A DNA stretch of 64,000 nucleotides from Cupriavidus sp. U2. GTDB taxonomy: Bacteria; Pseudomonadota; Gammaproteobacteria; Burkholderiales; Burkholderiaceae. This document shows positions 56,984-64,000 of this stretch, in pieces; position 1 is the stretch's first letter; each line of letters starts with the position of its first letter. Location: the NCBI RefSeq assembly GCF_009663685.2, contig NZ_RCOG02000032.1, positions 798,382 through 862,381 of the forward strand. Reading direction: 5' to 3'. The translations under genes were made by a program, and so were the position numbers. Under the pieces are notes generated by a model, which was not told the origin of the DNA, made no database searches, and was given only the letters and a program-made list of their open reading frames with translations.

Positions 56984-58183
56984 ATGACGTTGCCTCATGC
57001 CGCCGTTCCCCCGATCAGCTGGCTGATCGCGCTGACGGTGTGCAATCACGTGGCGTTCAACGCCAGTCGTGTCGTCGTTTCCCTATTTGCCATCTCGCTC
57101 AAGGCGTCCACGGTCACGCTTGGCATCCTGATGTCGCTCTATGCGCTGCTGCCGATGTTCCTGGCGATTCGCGCCGGCAAGCGCATCGACCAGATCGGGC
57201 CGCGCCTGCCGATGACCGCCGGGTCGCTGATGGTGGTGGCCGGTACGCTGCTGCCGGCCGTCTGGCACGAGATTGCGTCGCTGTACGCGGCGTGCGCACT
57301 GATCGGGGTGGGCTTCATGCTGGTCCAGGTGGCCATGCAACTGCTGATCGGGCAGGTATCGACCAACGAGACCCGGCTGCGCAACTACACGTGGCATGCG
57401 CTGGGGCTGTCGATCTCGGGCACGCTCGGGCCGGTGGCCATGGGCTATACGATCGAACACGCGGGCTTTCGCACCGCGTTCTGCATCCTGGTGGGCGTGG
57501 CGCTGCTGGGCCAGGCCGGGCTGCAGTATGTGCGGCCGCGCCTGCCGGCCACCGGGGGCAACGCGGGACGCATCGCCATCGAGGACGGCTCGCGCCGCTC
57601 CACGCTGGACCTGCTTCACCACCCCGAACTGCGCGCCGTGTTCGTCGCCAGCGCGGTGCTGTCCGCCGCGTGGGACCTGCACGCGTTCCTGATCCCGATC
57701 CAGGGCACGCATATCGGCCTGTCGCCGTCGATGATCGGCTGGGTGCTCGGGGCGTTCTCGATCGCCACGCTGGCCATCCGGATTGCCATGCCGATGGTGT
57801 CCCGCCATTTCTCGGAATGGAAGATCATCCGCCTGGCGCTGCTGGTGGGTGCGCTGGCCTATCTGGTCTATCCGTTCGTCTCGCACTTCTGGCTCATGTG
57901 CGCCCTGGCGTTCGTGCTTGGCCTGGCGCTGGGCAGTGCCCAGCCCAACGTCATGAACATCCTGCATACGGCCTCGCCCTCGGGCCGGGCCGGCGAGGCG
58001 CTGGGGCTGCGCTCGGCCGTGCTCAATACCAGCCAGGTGGTGTGGCCGCTCACGTTCGGTGTGGTGGGCACGGCGCTGGGCATGCTGCCGATCTTCCTGT
58101 CGATGGCCGGCGCGATGGGCATGGCCAATTACTATTCGCGCCGCCAGACGCAAAAGATCGCCGCACCGAAACTGTCGGACTAG
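56984..58183 (+). CDS. MFS transporter (drug/metabolite efflux-like)
   Basis: A 399-residue protein with 12 predicted membrane segments. Segment 1 begins PPISWLIALTVCNHVAFNASRVVVSLFAISL. The conserved MFS loop after helix 2 is present (AIRAGKRIDQIGPRLPM, the G-x3-D-R-x-G type motif). It is most like DHA-type sugar-phosphate or drug-efflux permeases, but the substrate is not known. Its leader contains an intrinsic terminator and other symmetry, suggesting it is induced on demand. pdxH follows 130 bases downstream. Confidence 0.85.
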   Translation: MTLPHAAVPPISWLIALTVCNHVAFNASRVVVSLFAISLKASTVTLGILMSLYALLPMFLAIRAGKRIDQIGPRLPMTAGSLMVVAGTLLPAVWHEIASLYAACALIGVGFMLVQVAMQLLIGQVSTNETRLRNYTWHALGLSISGTLGPVAMGYTIEHAGFRTAFCILVGVALLGQAGLQYVRPRLPATGGNAGRIAIEDGSRRSTLDLLHHPELRAVFVASAVLSAAWDLHAFLIPIQGTHIGLSPSMIGWVLGAFSIATLAIRIAMPMVSRHFSEWKIIRLALLVGALAYLVYPFVSHFWLMCALAFVLGLALGSAQPNVMNILHTASPSGRAGEALGLRSAVLNTSQVVWPLTFGVVGTALGMLPIFLSMAGAMGMANYYSRRQTQKIAAPKLSD

Positions 58184-58252
58184 CAACCTGCAGATTCGTA
58201 AAACAGCGAGTCCGCCTTGCCATGGCGCAAATGCGGTGTGCGGCGCATTCGC

Positions 58253-58258
58253 TATACT
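58253..58258 (+). promoter_or_regulatory. Candidate -10 of pdxH promoter
   Basis: TATACT, 55 bases before the pdxH start. A -35 hexamer is not convincing. Confidence 0.35.
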
Positions 58259-58313
58259 CGAAGCATCCTCGTCCGCATGGTTCTCCGTGCGGACCGACTC
58301 TTCGATATGCGAT

Positions 58314-58952
58314 ATGACCCAACTCGCTGATCTGCGCCGCAACTACATGCTGAGCGCCCTTTCCGAAACCGATGTGGCAGGCGACCCGATCCGCCAGTTC
58401 CAGAACTGGTTCGACGAGGCCATGCAGGCCAAGCTGCCCGAACCCAACGCGATGACGCTGGCCACGGTAGGTGCCGACGGCCAGCCGTCGGCGCGCATCG
58501 TGCTGCTCAAAGGCATGGACGCCAACGGTTTCACGTTCTTCACCAACTACGAAAGCCGCAAGGGCCTGGATCTGGAAGCCAACCCGCGCGCGGCGCTGCT
58601 ATTCCACTGGGTGCAACTCGAACGCCAGGTGCGCGTCGAAGGCGTCGTCGAAAAGGTGGACGATGCCGAGAGCGACGCCTACTACGCGTCGCGTCCGCTC
58701 GGATCTCGCCTGGGCGCCTGGGCCTCCGAGCAAAGCCGCGAGGTGGCCGGCCGCGACGTGCTGGAAGCACGCGAAGCCGACTTCCGCAGCAAGTTCGGCG
58801 ACAACCCGCCGCGTCCGCCGCACTGGGGCGGGTACCGCCTGCGGCCCACGTGGATCGAATTCTGGCAGGGCCGGCCGTCGCGGCTGCACGACCGTATCGC
58901 ATTCCGGCAACAGGCCGACGGCAGCTGGCAGATCGTCCGGCTGTCGCCCTGA
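58314..58952 (+). CDS. pdxH: Pyridoxine/pyridoxamine 5'-phosphate oxidase
   Basis: A 212-residue FMN enzyme with the full PdxH pattern: DPIRQFQNWFDEAMQAKLPEPNAMTLATVGADGQPSARIVLLKGMDANGFTFFTNYESRKGLDLEANPRAALLFHW, then EQSREVAGRDVLEA and the C-terminal PPHWGGYRLRPTWIEFWQGRPSRLHDRIAF. The FMN-contacting R and K, and the substrate-binding RLHDR, are intact. It makes pyridoxal 5'-phosphate in the salvage or de novo route. The ATG before TQLADLRRNYML is set by the family N-terminus. Confidence 0.95.
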   Translation: MTQLADLRRNYMLSALSETDVAGDPIRQFQNWFDEAMQAKLPEPNAMTLATVGADGQPSARIVLLKGMDANGFTFFTNYESRKGLDLEANPRAALLFHWVQLERQVRVEGVVEKVDDAESDAYYASRPLGSRLGAWASEQSREVAGRDVLEAREADFRSKFGDNPPRPPHWGGYRLRPTWIEFWQGRPSRLHDRIAFRQQADGSWQIVRLSP

Positions 58953-59052
58953 CGCTGGGGCCGCGGGAAAATCGCGGCACGGGGCGCGCGATCGCTGCAT
59001 CGTCAATGTCTGCTTGTACTGACAGGCGCTGACCGCGGCGCCCCACACTGCA

Positions 59053-59067
59053 CAATTCGGCGAATTG
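59053..59067. promoter_or_regulatory. 15-bp palindrome upstream of cfa (candidate operator)
   Basis: CAATTCG-G-CGAATTG is perfectly symmetric and AT-rich. It may lie between a weak -35 (CTGCAC, 59048-59053) and -10 (TAAAGT, 59071-59076), which would place it in the promoter spacer, about 145 bases before the cfa start. Confidence 0.5.
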
Positions 59068-59209
59068 GCGTAAAGTTGTTGGGTTGCCGCACCGGCCATG
59101 CATCGGTGCGCCCCCAGGGCCAGTGCTGCGTGACACCACGCAGTCTGCGCAGCCGACCACGGGGCATTTCATTTCGAGAGGGATCATCAACCAATCGGGA
59201 GAAAGCCGC

Positions 59210-60451
59210 ATGTTCTTCAAGCAAGCAATCGACAAGCAGCTGGATAGCTGGATTTCCGACGTGCGCGAGCACGCCAACCTGCCTGTCAGGCTACGTCTGT
59301 GGAATGGCAGCGAATACCAGCTGGGCAACTTCGACCAACCCGAGGTCACGCTGACCGTACGCGAGGCCTCGGCGCTGCCCCTGCTGCTCACGCCAAGCCT
59401 GGACAACCTCGGCGAGGCATATGTCCAGGAAAAGATCGACCTCGACGGCCGCCTGGCCGACATCATCAAGATGGCCTACGGCCTGTCGGCAGCCGCCGCG
59501 CGCAGTGCAGGAGGCGCCCTGGCCCGCGTGGCGCAGCACTTCACGCACAGCCGCTCCGAGGACAAGGCGGCGATCCAGTATCACTACGACGTTTCCAACG
59601 CGTTCTACCAGCTCTGGCTCGATCCGCGCATGGTGTACTCGTGCGCGTATTTCGAGGAAGGCACCGAAGACCTGGCCACCGCGCAGCTCAAGAAGATCGA
59701 CCATATCCTGACCAAGATCCGCGTGCAGCCGGGCCAGACGCTTCTCGACATCGGCTGCGGCTGGGGCGCACTGGTGATCCGCGCCGCGCAGAAGTACGGT
59801 GCGCGCTGCGTGGGCATCACGCTGTCGCAGAACCAGTTCGACCTGGCCACCGAGCGGGTGAAGGCCGCCGGGCTGCAGGACCGCATCGAGATCCGGCTGC
59901 AGGACTATCGCGACATCCAGGGCCAGTTCGACCGCATCACCAGCGTCGGCATGTTCGAGCACGTGGGCAAGGACAACCTGATCGGCTACTTCAGCCGCAT
60001 GCGCGACCTGCTCAAGGACGATGGTGTGGCAATGAACCATGGCATCACGGCCACCGACCCCGACAGCGGCGCGGTGCCGCTCGACGGCTCGGGCTTCATG
60101 GACCGCTATGTGTTCCCGCAGGGCGAACTGCCGCACATCAGCATGGTGCTCAATACCATGGCCAAGGGCGGGCTGGAGGCGTTCGACGTGGAATTGCTGC
60201 GCCGGCACTACGCCCAGACGCTGCGGCACTGGGCCGACAACTTCGAGACCAACGCCGACGCGATCCGGGCCATGGTGGGCGAGAAGAAGTACCGCATCTG
60301 GCGGGTCTACCTGGCCGGCTGCGAGCACGCGTTCACCAACAGCATCATGTCGCTGCACCAGGTGGTGTGTCAGAAGGCGAATCGCCCCGCCGACACGTTC
60401 CCGGTCTCGCGGCGCTATATTTACGCGTCTCCGATTGGCAATACCGTCTGA
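59210..60451 (+). CDS. cfa: Cyclopropane-fatty-acyl-phospholipid synthase
   Basis: A 413-residue SAM-dependent methyltransferase. The N-terminal domain spans about residues 1-120; the core has YHYDVSNAFYQLWLDPRMVYSCAYFEEGTEDL, the SAM site LLDIGCGWGALVIRAAQKYGARCVGITLSQNQ (near residue 180), FDRITSVGMFEHVGKDN and WRVYLAGCEHAFTNSIMSLHQVV with a conserved Cys. It adds a methylene bridge to unsaturated membrane lipid chains, commonly in stationary phase. GGGAGA precedes the ATG. The next gene begins 3 bases after the stop with a TTG. Confidence 0.93.
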   Translation: MFFKQAIDKQLDSWISDVREHANLPVRLRLWNGSEYQLGNFDQPEVTLTVREASALPLLLTPSLDNLGEAYVQEKIDLDGRLADIIKMAYGLSAAAARSAGGALARVAQHFTHSRSEDKAAIQYHYDVSNAFYQLWLDPRMVYSCAYFEEGTEDLATAQLKKIDHILTKIRVQPGQTLLDIGCGWGALVIRAAQKYGARCVGITLSQNQFDLATERVKAAGLQDRIEIRLQDYRDIQGQFDRITSVGMFEHVGKDNLIGYFSRMRDLLKDDGVAMNHGITATDPDSGAVPLDGSGFMDRYVFPQGELPHISMVLNTMAKGGLEAFDVELLRRHYAQTLRHWADNFETNADAIRAMVGEKKYRIWRVYLAGCEHAFTNSIMSLHQVVCQKANRPADTFPVSRRYIYASPIGNTV

Positions 60452-60454
60452 CGC

Positions 60455-61534
60455 TTGACTGACAACCTCGACCTGTTCGGCGATGCCCCGGCATCGCCGG
60501 ACGCCTCGCCCCGGCCCGCCGCGGCCGGCACTCCCGCAAGGAAGACCCCCGTTGGCAAGATCGTCCAGCCCTGGACGCCCGATGCCGCGCTGACCGCGCT
60601 TGCCGGCCGGCTGCCGCCCAACCTGTATTTCGGCACCTCTTCGTGGTCGTACCCCGGCTGGCACGGCATGGTGTACGACGGCCAGTACACGGAAAGCCTG
60701 CTGTCCCGCAAGGGGCTGCGCGCCTGCGGCCAGCATCCGCTGCTGCGCGCGGCGGGCATTGACCGTGGCTTCTATGGTCCGATTCCGCTGGCCGACTACC
60801 TGGGCTACGCATCGCAGGTGCCGGAAGATTTCCGCTTCCTGGTCAAGGCCCCGGCCAGTGTCTGCGATGCCTGGCTGCGCGGCCCCGATGGCGCCGGGCG
60901 CCTGGCCAACGCGGCGTTCCTGGACGCCGGGATCGCGATCCGCGATTTCATCGTGCCGGCCACGGCTGGTCTTGGCCAACGCTGCGGACCGCTGCTGTTC
61001 CAGTTGTCGCCGCTGCAAAGCGTGGCCGACGACGGCCCGGCTTTCTTCGCGCGGCTCGACGCCTTCCTGGCCGCGATGCCGCCGCTGGACCCCAGCCTGA
61101 CCCCGCACGCCTGCTATGCCGTGGAAATGCGCGATCCGGCGCTGCTGACGCCGCGCTATATCCGCCTGCTGCGTGAACGCGGCGTGCGCTTCTGCCTGGC
61201 CGCGCGCGACCGCCTGCCGCCGGTATCGCGCCAGGCCCACGCGCAGACGCTGATGGACGACGGCGCCCCCGGCCCGCTGGTGCTGCGCTGGATGCTGCGC
61301 GAGGGCCGCTCGTATGCGATGGCCGAAAAGGCCTACATGCCATTCGACAAGCTCGTGGACCCCGACGACGCGACGCGCGACGCCATTGCCGACGTGGTGG
61401 CGGGCACGCTGCGCGCCGGCCAGCCGGCCTATGTCATCGTCAGCAACAATGCCGAAGGCTGCGCACCGCAGAGCATTGCCCGGCTGGCCGCGGCCATTGC
61501 CGATCGGCTGGAAAACGCGGCCTTGCCGGCCTAG
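60455..61534 (+). CDS. DUF72 domain protein
   Basis: A 359-residue TIM-barrel-like DUF72 protein: NLYFGTSSWSYPGWHGMVYDGQYTE near residue 50, GPIPLADYLGYASQVPEDFRFLVKAPASV, and the terminal VNN/VSNNAEGCAPQSI region. The first possible start is a TTG 3 bases after the cfa stop; the next ATG would cut the FGTSSW motif, so TTG is preferred. Function unknown; DUF72 is often near DNA repair or Fe-S genes. It is coupled to cfa and its stop overlaps that of msrA in CTAG. Confidence 0.82.
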   Translation: MTDNLDLFGDAPASPDASPRPAAAGTPARKTPVGKIVQPWTPDAALTALAGRLPPNLYFGTSSWSYPGWHGMVYDGQYTESLLSRKGLRACGQHPLLRAAGIDRGFYGPIPLADYLGYASQVPEDFRFLVKAPASVCDAWLRGPDGAGRLANAAFLDAGIAIRDFIVPATAGLGQRCGPLLFQLSPLQSVADDGPAFFARLDAFLAAMPPLDPSLTPHACYAVEMRDPALLTPRYIRLLRERGVRFCLAARDRLPPVSRQAHAQTLMDDGAPGPLVLRWMLREGRSYAMAEKAYMPFDKLVDPDDATRDAIADVVAGTLRAGQPAYVIVSNNAEGCAPQSIARLAAAIADRLENAALPA

Positions 61535-62073
61535 CGGCGCATCCGATGTGAAAAATCGCGCCGTAACTGGGCCAGCTTGGGCGTGATCACGAACGCGCAG
61601 TAGCCCTGCGCGGGATGCTCCTGATAGTAGTTCTGATGACTCATCTCGGCGCGCCAGTACGGCTGCTCGGGTTCGAGCTGCGTCACGATCGGCGCGTCGA
61701 ACACCTTGTTGACGACCAGTTCGCCCATGACATACTCGGCCACGGCGCGCTGGGCCTCGGAATGGGTGAAGATGATCGAGCGGTACTGCGGGCCCACGTC
61801 GTTGCCCTGCCGATTGAGCTGCGTCGGATCATGGATCGAGAAGAAGATCTCCAGGATTTCGCGGAAAGTGATCGTGGCCGGATCGAAGGTCACGCGCACC
61901 ACTTCGGCGTGGCCCGTGTCGCCCTCGCATACCTGGCGATAGGTGGGATTGTGGACATGGCCGCCGGTGTAGCCCGACTCCACGGCACGCACGCCATCCA
62001 CCTGCTGGAACACCGCTTCCAGGCACCAGAAACACCCGCCACCGAGCGTGGCAATCTCAAGTTCGTGATCCAT
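61531..62073 (-). CDS. msrA: Peptide-methionine (S)-S-oxide reductase
   Basis: A 180-residue MsrA with the active-site GGGCFWCLEAVFQ motif (catalytic Cys14). The remaining fold motifs are GVRAVESGYTGGHVHNPTYRQVCEGDTGHAEVVRVTFDP, QGNDVGPQYRSIIF and the C-terminal PYWRAEMSHQNYYQEHPAQGYCAFVI with two recycling Cys candidates absent except C-terminal CAF. It repairs oxidised methionine in the cytoplasm. The ATG before DHELEIATLGG is chosen. Convergent with DUF72; stops overlap. Confidence 0.94.
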   Translation of the reverse strand: MDHELEIATLGGGCFWCLEAVFQQVDGVRAVESGYTGGHVHNPTYRQVCEGDTGHAEVVRVTFDPATITFREILEIFFSIHDPTQLNRQGNDVGPQYRSIIFTHSEAQRAVAEYVMGELVVNKVFDAPIVTQLEPEQPYWRAEMSHQNYYQEHPAQGYCAFVITPKLAQLRRDFSHRMRR

Positions 62074-62459
62074 CTGCGCGCTCCCTTTCCCGCCTTCAGG
62101 GGGTTCCGATACCACGCCGGCTCTGGCGGCATCGATTTCCAGCATAAGCAATGGCGCCGCGCACTGCCGTGAAAAATGAAACAAGTGCAATCCGGCTGGC
62201 ACAGAGACTGTCCGATGTAACGCAGGGACCACCTCAGAGTGCAATGTCCGGAGTCCGCTACAATCGCACTGGTACTGGCGCCCGTTGGCGCACGTGATTG
62301 GGCTGCGCGTCACCCCAAAGCGCCCGCCAGACCGCTTCGGCCCGCCAAATGTGTGCGCCAGGCCACTGAAATTGCCGCCCCCCAGGATTACGTTTGGCGT
62401 GTTGAATGCGCGCCGGCCATCCCGATATGAAGATCATGGATATGTGTGGAGCCCGAGAC
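62074..62459. other. 386-bp divergent region between msrA and flavin reductase gene
   Basis: Carries control signals for both genes. A TACAAT -10-like hexamer is at 62259-62264 on the plus strand without a clear -35. AGTGCAAT is repeated directly at 62184 and 62238 but the significance is doubtful. No tRNA, riboswitch-like fold or small gene with a good ribosome binding site was seen. Confidence 0.45.
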
Positions 62460-63050
62460 ATGGGCATGCCCGAGGCCGCCGCCCCCGCCCCCCAGCGCCG
62501 CAAGGCCGCCGCCCCCGACTTTGACAGCGGCCACTTCAAGCGCGCGCTGTCGCAGTTCGCCACAGGTGTGACGGTCATCACCACGCGCGCCGCTGGCCAC
62601 TCGCACGCCAACGACGTGCCGTTCGTCGGCATCACGGCCAGCTCGTTCAACTCCGTCTCGCTCGATCCGCCCCTGGTGCTGTGGAGCATGGCCACGCGCG
62701 CCAACAGCCTGCCGATGTTCCGCGATGGCTCGCACTACATCATCAACGTGCTTGCTGCCTCACAGCTGGACTTGTGCCAGCGGTTTGCCACGCTCAAGGG
62801 CGACCGCTTCGCCGGCGTGGACTACCGGTTGTCGGAGACCGGCCTGCCAATCCTGGCCAATGCGCTGGCCTGGTTCGAGTGCCACAACCGCAGCCGCTAT
62901 GACGAGGGCGACCATGTGATCTTCGTCGGCGAAGTGGAACGCTGCGGCATTCTTGACGCCGGCGGCGAGCCGCTGGTGTTCCAGGGCGCGCAATTTTCCA
63001 CGCTGTGCCCGCTCGAACCGCTCGATCAGATCGCGCCGCACAAGCGGTAG
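62460..63050 (+). CDS. Flavin reductase-like domain protein
   Basis: A 196-residue FMN-binding split-barrel protein of the flavin reductase family: FDSGHFKRALSQFATGVTVITTRAAGHSHANDVPFVGITASSFNSVSLDPPLVLWSMATRANSLPMFRDGSHYIINVLAASQLDLCQRFA. It probably reduces FMN or FAD with NAD(P)H for a partner oxygenase, or acts alone. The start at ATG 62460 is preferred because GGAG lies 8 bases before; other ATGs upstream (62406, 62427) lack one. It is adjacent to, and 1 base from, the convergent Lrp gene. Confidence 0.88.
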   Translation: MGMPEAAAPAPQRRKAAAPDFDSGHFKRALSQFATGVTVITTRAAGHSHANDVPFVGITASSFNSVSLDPPLVLWSMATRANSLPMFRDGSHYIINVLAASQLDLCQRFATLKGDRFAGVDYRLSETGLPILANALAWFECHNRSRYDEGDHVIFVGEVERCGILDAGGEPLVFQGAQFSTLCPLEPLDQIAPHKR

Positions 63051-63051
63051 G

Positions 63052-63540
63052 TCACGGCTTGGCGTCCTTGCTGTCCTTCAGGATCGCCAGTGGCGATCCG
63101 TCCGTCTTGATCCGCTGCAGGACAATGTTCGAGCGGATATCCATCACGCCAGGCGTGCGATATAGCCGATTCACGATGAAATCGGAGTAGTGCTTCAGGT
63201 TGCGCGCCTGCACCCGCAGGATGTAGTTGCTGTCGCCCGTGATCACATAGGCGGTCAGTACCTCCGGCCAGGTCTGCACCACGGCGTTGAACGTGTCGTG
63301 CCAGCCTTCCACGTCGTGCCGCATCGACACCTGCACGATCGCCTCGATCTCCAGCCCCAGCTGCTCGGCGTCGAACCACGCCTTGTAGCCGCCAATCACC
63401 CCGTTTTCTTCCAGCAGACGCACGCGGCGCAAGCAGGCAGATGGCGATAACGCCACACGGTCGGCCAGGTCCTGATTACTGATGCGACCGTTCTCCTGCA
63501 GGGCAGTCAGGATGCGTAAATCTATCGGATCGAGGGTCAT
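63052..63540 (-). CDS. kynR: Lrp/AsnC-family regulator, likely KynR-type
   Basis: A 162-residue Lrp-type regulator: N-terminal HTH (DLRILTALQENGRISNQDLADRVALSPSACLRRVRLLEENGVI, residues 6-48) and a C-terminal RAM domain (EAIVQVSMRHDVEGWHDTF, then VLTAYVITGDSNYILRVQARNLKHYSDFIV). It is divergent from kynB, the arrangement of KynR in Pseudomonas aeruginosa, which activates the kynurenine genes. The ATG before TLDPIDLR is the family-typical start. The kyn role is inferred from position. Confidence 0.88.
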   Translation of the reverse strand: MTLDPIDLRILTALQENGRISNQDLADRVALSPSACLRRVRLLEENGVIGGYKAWFDAEQLGLEIEAIVQVSMRHDVEGWHDTFNAVVQTWPEVLTAYVITGDSNYILRVQARNLKHYSDFIVNRLYRTPGVMDIRSNIVLQRIKTDGSPLAILKDSKDAKP

Positions 63541-63582
63541 TTCGGAGAATCCACGTATTTCTATTCGATTCACACAATTTTA

Positions 63583-63617
63583 TGCGAAAGATGGCGCGAT
63601 CGACGGACCATTTCGCA
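63583..63617. promoter_or_regulatory. Inverted repeat between kynR and kynB (candidate KynR site)
   Basis: TGCGAAA-ga-TGG and CCA-TTTCGCA flank a 13-base centre. The element lies in the shared 157-bp region, 43 bases from the Lrp start and 81 bases from kynB. AT-rich flanks suit an Lrp-type binding region. Binding is inferred. Confidence 0.5.
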
Positions 63618-63697
63618 AGCCTCTTCTCGGCGCTTTTGACTATGATCCCCACACGCACCGCGTCTTCAGAAACGCGCCCCGGAGATTGCAAGTCACC

Positions 63698-64000
63698 ATG
63701 CCGAACGCCCCTACGAACGCACCCAGCCGCGCCACGCGCCAGATCTGGGATATCAGCCCGCCGGTGTCGAACGCCACGCCGGTCTGGCCCGGCGACACAC
63801 CGTTCCGGCACGAGCCCGCCTGGCAACTGGACGAGCACTGTCCGGTCAACGTTGGCCGTATTACGATGTCGCCGCACACCGGCGCCCATGCCGATGCGCC
63901 ACTGCACTACGCGGCCGACGGCGCGCCGATCGGCGCCGTCCCGCTCGACGCCTACCTGGGCCCTTGCCGCGTGATCCACTGCATCGGCGCGGCGCCACGC
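63698..64000 (+). CDS. kynB: Kynurenine formamidase (partial, C-terminus beyond window)
   Basis: The first 101 codons of a cyclase-family metal hydrolase: IWDISPPVSNATPVWPGDTPFRHEPAWQL, then the zinc site HTGAHADAPLH (H60, H64, D66, H70), as in KynB. It hydrolyses N-formylkynurenine to kynurenine in tryptophan degradation. The gene continues past the right edge; kynU and kynA would be expected next. GGAG precedes the ATG. Likely controlled by the divergent Lrp gene. Confidence 0.93.
   Translation, partial: MPNAPTNAPSRATRQIWDISPPVSNATPVWPGDTPFRHEPAWQLDEHCPVNVGRITMSPHTGAHADAPLHYAADGAPIGAVPLDAYLGPCRVIHCIGAAPR

Noticed and set aside
59291..61240. Long minus-strand frame across cfa and DUF72
   Set aside because: Spans two real plus-strand genes and has low-complexity composition; no ribosome binding site.
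62184..62245. Direct repeats of AGTGCAAT upstream of the flavin reductase gene
   Set aside because: Only 8 bases, 54 bases apart; such repeats are expected by chance in a 386-bp gap.

Overview
The window is a stretch of GC-rich (roughly two-thirds G+C) betaproteobacterial chromosome. It most resembles Cupriavidus/Ralstonia in the Burkholderiaceae. Pointers are the polA / LOG-family / DUF2782 / thrB / BPSS1780-type gene order, two Bug-family (TctC-like) periplasmic binding proteins with a TctBA membrane pair, and an Lrp-type gene divergent from kynB. The content is mostly core housekeeping: ndh, polA, thrB, uvrD, valS, galU, alaS, gltS, glnS, pdxH, cfa, msrA. I see no rRNA, tRNA, CRISPR array, insertion sequence, phage gene or attachment site. 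Coding density is high and both edges cut a gene: a Tat-exported dienelactone-hydrolase-family protein on the left and kynB on the right.

Layout. 1-8.7 kb: partial dienelactone hydrolase, ndh and polA on the minus strand; then LOG-family protein, DUF2782 protein, thrB and a membrane protein on the plus strand. 8.7-15.2 kb: uvrD (minus) divergent from valS, then galU. 15.2-18.2 kb: a tight five-gene minus-strand operon (class II aldolase, 4-OT tautomerase, threonine-aldolase-like enzyme, Nudix hydrolase, TusA-like protein) that shares a terminator with galU. 18.3-20.6 kb: an MFS transporter divergent from a LysR regulator across a perfect inverted repeat. 20.7-23.7 kb: an NfeD-slipin pair and two small membrane proteins. 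23.7-29.5 kb: alaS, a CoA-transferase, a DUF2214 protein and a Bug protein. 29.4-37.4 kb: a K+/H+ antiporter, tctB-tctA, a LysR regulator divergent from a second Bug protein, and a gamma-glutamyltransferase-like enzyme. 37.5-42 kb: gltS, a PhzF-like protein, an FMN-binding PNPOx-like protein and a CoA-transferase-like protein with rearranged domains. 42.3-49.2 kb: glnS, S4 protein, MAPEG protein, YceI, YaeQ, FKBP, ChaC and an ankyrin protein. 49.2-54.1 kb: an acyl-CoA ligase behind a TetR-type promoter, CnoX-like thioredoxin, hemerythrin, a P-loop protein and TcdA. 54.3-64 kb: AsmA, an MFS transporter with an elaborate leader, pdxH, cfa, DUF72, msrA, flavin reductase, and an Lrp regulator divergent from kynB.

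Functional threads. Several transport and catabolic units each carry an apparent operator next to a regulator: MFS/LysR, Bug/LysR, kynB/Lrp. The TctBA pair has no binding protein of its own but is flanked by two orphan Bug genes. The most unusual signals are regulatory or architectural rather than a wholly new system. They are (i) the MFS leader at 56.69-56.91 kb, with a 13-bp inverted repeat, a possible 20-codon ORF and an intrinsic terminator directly after its stop codon; (ii) the CoA-transferase-like protein at 40.5-42.0 kb, whose segments are out of the usual order; (iii) the TetR-like operator between the -35 and -10 of the acyl-CoA ligase promoter; and (iv) gene pairs that meet exactly on tetra- or hexanucleotide palindromes (CCATGG for polA/LOG starts, CTAG for two convergent stop pairs). 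All functions are read from motifs and context only; no database search was run.
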